DNA of 12,906 nt, taken from the NCBI GenBank assembly GCA_964551975.1, contig CAZKFI010000064.1, positions 1-12,906 on the forward strand, written 5' to 3'. The translations under genes were made by a program, and so were the position numbers. Under the pieces are notes generated by a model, which did no database searches, had not been told where the DNA came from, and worked only from the letters and a program-made list of their open reading frames with translations. Source of the DNA: REEB426 sp964551975 (lineage in GTDB: Bacteria; Actinomycetota; Actinomycetes; S36-B12). Below are positions 9,971-12,906 of this stretch, one piece after another. The first letter of the stretch is position 1, and each line of letters starts with the position of its first letter.

Positions 9971-12906
9971 ATGGTGGAGACGCTGCAAGCTGCGCTGTCG
10001 CGCAGGGTCGTGGTTGCCGACGGGGCTATGGGCACCATGCTGCAGGCCTGTGAGCCGACGCTTGAGGATTTCCAAGGTTTTGAGGGCTGTAACGAAATCC
10101 TCAACGTCACGCGACCGGAGATGGTTGCCGGTGTCCATGCTGCCTACTTTGCCGCTGGCGTTGATTGCGTCGAGACCAACACATTCGGTGCCAACTACGC
10201 GAATTTGGGCGAGTACGGCATCTCCGATCGGATTTACGAACTGGCATCTGCCGGCGCCCGAATCGCTCGTGAGGTTGCGGATGAGTGGTCGACCCCGGAC
10301 CAGCCGCGCTGGGTCCTGGGCTCCGTCGGACCCGGAACGAAACTGCCTTCGTTGGGACATGCACCGTTCGCACTCCTGCGTGATGCCTATGCCGAACAGG
10401 TGGCCGGGCTGATCGCAGGGGGTTCTGATGCAATCCTGATCGAGACTGCCCAGGATCTCTTGCAGGCCAAAGCTGCGATCATCGGGGCAAATCGGGCCAT
10501 TGCGGCCAGCGGCCGGCAGGTCCCCGTGTTTGCTCAGGTGACTGTCGAAACCACCGGCACCCTGTTGCTCGGCAGTGAAATCGGCGCAGCCCTGACGGCG
10601 CTGGAGCCCCTCGGTATTGCCGCCATCGGCCTGAACTGTGCCACGGGGCCGGCTGAGATGAGCGAGCACCTGCGCACGTTGTCGCGCTCGGCAACGATTG
10701 GCCTATCCTGCATGCCCAACGCCGGCCTGCCAGAACTCACCTCAGACGGTGCCTACTACCCGTTGACACCGGAAGAGTTGGCGGACGCGCACGAACAGTT
10801 CGTTGCCGAATTCGGTTTAGCCCTGGTCGGTGGATGCTGCGGCACAACACCCGAGCACCTTCGACAAGTGGTGGAACGAGTCCAGGGGCGCGGCTTGGCG
10901 AACCGACGCATTCGACCAGAGGCGAGCGTTGCTTCCCTGTATCAGGCGGTGCCATTTCGGCAGGACACCACCTATCTGACCGTGGGGGAGCGGACCAATG
11001 CCAACGGCTCCAAGGCATTTAGGGACGCGATGCTCGCCGAACGCTGGGATGACTGCGTTGAGATCGCACGTGATCAGATCCGTGATGGCGCGCACGTGCT
11101 CGATCTCTGCGTCGACTACGTGGGTCGCGACGGCAGCGCAGATATGACGGAGCTGGCAAGTCGCCTGGCTACTGCGTCGACCCTGCCGGTGATGCTCGAC
11201 TCCACCGAACCCGAGGTGCTGCAAACCGGGCTGGAAATGCTCGGTGGGCGTGCTGTGGTGAACTCTGTGAACTTCGAAGATGGGGACGGACCCGATTCCC
11301 GTTTCCGCAGGATCATGCCGCTGGTGAGCGAACATGGTGCCGCTGTGGTGGCGCTCACCATCGACGAGGAGGGCCAGGCACGTACTGCGGAATGGAAGGT
11401 GCGCATTGCGGACCGTCTTATCCAGGAGTTGACCCAAAAATGGGATATGCGTGTCGAGGACATTCTCGTTGACACCCTGACTTTTCCCATTGCAACCGGG
11501 CAAGAAGAAACTCGCCGGGACGCAATAGAGACTCTCGAGGCCATCAGCTCGCTGAAGTCCAGGTATCCGACTGTTCAAACAATCCTGGGCGTATCCAATG
11601 TGTCATTTGGGTTGAACCCAGCAGCTCGTCAGGTACTTAATTCCGTATTCCTTCATGAAGCAGTGCAGGCTGGTTTGGATGCAGCCATCGTTCATGCCTC
11701 CAAGATCTTGCCGATGAGTCGAATACCTGACGAACAACGCCAGGTAGCCCTTGACCTCGTTTACGACCGGCGCAGATACGCCGATGACGGCGCCTTGACC
11801 TATGACCCGCTGCAGCGCTTCCTGGAACTTTTCGAAGGTGTCGAAGCCAAGTCTGCGTCCGCGACCCGAGCGCAGGAGCTGGCTGCACTGCCATTGTTCG
11901 AGCGTCTGGAGCGACGAATCATCGATGGTGAACGTCAGGGCCTAGAAGCGGACCTGGACGAGGCGCTACTGACCCGACCAGCCCTGGAAATCGTCAACGA
12001 CACGTTGCTGTCTGGCATGAAGGTCGTTGGCGACCTCTTTGCCTCAGGTGAAATGCAGTTGCCCTTCGTGCTGCAAAGCGCTGAGGTTATGAAGTCTGCG
12101 GTGGCCTACCTCGAGCCCCACATGGAGCGCACGGATGAGGCGGGTAAAGGCACCATGGTGCTGGCAACCGTCAAGGGTGACGTCCACGATATCGGGAAGA
12201 ATCTCGTCGACATTATCTTGAGCAACAACGGCTACACAGTGGTCAACCTAGGCATCAAGCAGCCCATCTCACGCATCATCGAGGCAGCCGAGGAACATAG
12301 AGCAGATGCCATCGGCATGAGCGGCCTGCTCGTCAAGAGCACGGTCATCATGAAGGAAAACCTCGAGGAGCTCAATGCCCGTGGTGTCGCTGAGCAGTAC
12401 CCCGTACTTCTGGGTGGTGCCGCACTCACACGCGCCTACGTTGAGAACGATCTGGCAGAGGTGTACCGCGGCGAAGTTCGCTACGCCAGGGACGCATTCG
12501 AGGGGTTGCGCCTCATGGACACCGTCATGGCCATCAAGCGGGGTGATCCGGACGCGGTACTACCTGAGCGACGCGCGAGGCGCGTGCGGTCAGTGCCCAA
12601 GCAGGCCGCGCTCACCAGTGCGGAGGAACCACTTCGAACTGGACGTTCTGATGTCATTCGGGGCCTTTCGGTACCGCAACCTCCGTTCTGGGGTGAACGA
12701 ATAGTTCGGGGAGTGGCTCTAGCCGACTACGTGCCGTATCTCGATGAGCGTGCACTCTTCCTTGGTCAGTGGGGACTGAAGTCGAGTCGGGGCGATGGCC
12801 CTTCGTACGAAGAATTGGTTGAGATGGAGGGACGTCCACGGCTGCGCATGTGGCTGGATCGCATCCAGACCGAGTCCCGGCACCGGGTCAGCACCAACGC
12901 CGATGC
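9971..12906 (+). CDS. metH: Methionine synthase, cobalamin-dependent (MetH), 3' end outside window
   Basis: At least 978 residues, open to the right edge. MetH moves a methyl group from 5-methyltetrahydrofolate through cobalamin to homocysteine. Domains in order: homocysteine binding (about 5-300) with D-G-A-M-G-T-M at 17-23 and zinc ligands Cys223 (L-N-C) and Cys289/Cys290 (G-G-C-C-G-T); pterin binding (about 330-590) starting V-G-E-R-T-N at 338; B12 cap (about 640-710) with L-P-F-V-L-Q-S-A-E-V-M-K; cobalamin binding (about 720-860) with D737-x-H739-x-x-G742, His739 being the lower cobalt ligand; and the S-adenosylmethionine activation domain beginning near P-P-F-W-G-E-R (904-910), cut by the window end. 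No domain is missing so far. The start is fixed by the -10 box and by the family N terminus. It is divergent from the hydrolase operon. Confidence 0.97.
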   Translation, partial: MVETLQAALSRRVVVADGAMGTMLQACEPTLEDFQGFEGCNEILNVTRPEMVAGVHAAYFAAGVDCVETNTFGANYANLGEYGISDRIYELASAGARIAREVADEWSTPDQPRWVLGSVGPGTKLPSLGHAPFALLRDAYAEQVAGLIAGGSDAILIETAQDLLQAKAAIIGANRAIAASGRQVPVFAQVTVETTGTLLLGSEIGAALTALEPLGIAAIGLNCATGPAEMSEHLRTLSRSATIGLSCMPNAGLPELTSDGAYYPLTPEELADAHEQFVAEFGLALVGGCCGTTPEHLRQVVERVQGRGLANRRIRPEASVASLYQAVPFRQDTTYLTVGERTNANGSKAFRDAMLAERWDDCVEIARDQIRDGAHVLDLCVDYVGRDGSADMTELASRLATASTLPVMLDSTEPEVLQTGLEMLGGRAVVNSVNFEDGDGPDSRFRRIMPLVSEHGAAVVALTIDEEGQARTAEWKVRIADRLIQELTQKWDMRVEDILVDTLTFPIATGQEETRRDAIETLEAISSLKSRYPTVQTILGVSNVSFGLNPAARQVLNSVFLHEAVQAGLDAAIVHASKILPMSRIPDEQRQVALDLVYDRRRYADDGALTYDPLQRFLELFEGVEAKSASATRAQELAALPLFERLERRIIDGERQGLEADLDEALLTRPALEIVNDTLLSGMKVVGDLFASGEMQLPFVLQSAEVMKSAVAYLEPHMERTDEAGKGTMVLATVKGDVHDIGKNLVDIILSNNGYTVVNLGIKQPISRIIEAAEEHRADAIGMSGLLVKSTVIMKENLEELNARGVAEQYPVLLGGAALTRAYVENDLAEVYRGEVRYARDAFEGLRLMDTVMAIKRGDPDAVLPERRARRVRSVPKQAALTSAEEPLRTGRSDVIRGLSVPQPPFWGERIVRGVALADYVPYLDERALFLGQWGLKSSRGDGPSYEELVEMEGRPRLRMWLDRIQTESRHRVSTNAD

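Noticed and set aside
9899..10669. A 256-codon minus-strand open frame across the metH start, and another at 10817-11578
   Set aside because: Both are antisense to well-conserved metH domains and show no family features; they are by-products of GC-rich codon usage.

Overview
The window reads as chromosomal DNA of a high-GC actinobacterium, probably an uncultured one known from an assembly, since a 65-base run of N interrupts a gene. The lineage call rests on gene content: MshC (mycothiol synthesis is confined to Actinobacteria), a luciferase-like F420-type oxidoreductase, an actinobacterial MetH, and four poorly characterised families typical of the phylum (DUF5703, DUF3090, the SCO1664-type kinase-like protein, PAC2). 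From memory, much of the order (M20 peptidase, uppP, histidine phosphatase, DUF3090, SCO1664-like, mshC, PAC2, metH) resembles the Mycobacterium tuberculosis Rv2141c-Rv2124c region, so this is mostly an ancestral housekeeping block rather than a mobile island. I see no RNA genes, insertion sequences, CRISPR array or prophage genes.

Layout. Positions 1-283 hold the 3' end of an M20 peptidase gene, which meets a DUF5703 gene (286-504, minus) tail to tail. An aldo/keto reductase (514-1497, minus) is divergent from an F420-type LLM oxidoreductase (1551-2585, plus) whose end overlaps uppP (2578-3423). Next come a histidine phosphatase (3478-4170), DUF3090 (4204-4767) and a PI3/4-kinase-like SCO1664 protein (4764-5591), a compact phosphatase/DUF3090/kinase-like module. 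A Tat-exported YHYH-domain protein (5647-6732, with the N gap) sits between this module and mshC (6770-8005). On the minus strand an alpha/beta hydrolase (ending at 8911) and PAC2 (8052-8900) form a two-gene operon. Divergent from it, metH starts at 9971 and runs off the right edge within its activation domain.

The strongest signal beyond the genes is regulatory. Seven of the genes have a TANNNT -10 hexamer ending 5-7 nt before the start codon, usually exactly 6, and no visible Shine-Dalgarno sequence. That is the arrangement of leaderless transcripts. It also fixes several start codons. The remaining genes are placed as second genes of operons (uppP and SCO1664-like overlap the gene before them; PAC2 follows 10 nt after the hydrolase) or have an obvious Shine-Dalgarno (YHYH, PAC2). 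The same signature upstream of the hydrolase-PAC2 operon points not at the hydrolase but at a 12-codon ORF with adjacent Cys-Cys and Trp-Trp codons, a candidate leaderless regulatory uORF next to genes of thiol and methionine metabolism.

Functionally the block mixes cell-envelope lipid carrier recycling (UppP), thiol and one-carbon metabolism (MshC, MetH), redox enzymes (AKR, LLM) and several uncharacterised but widely conserved actinobacterial proteins.
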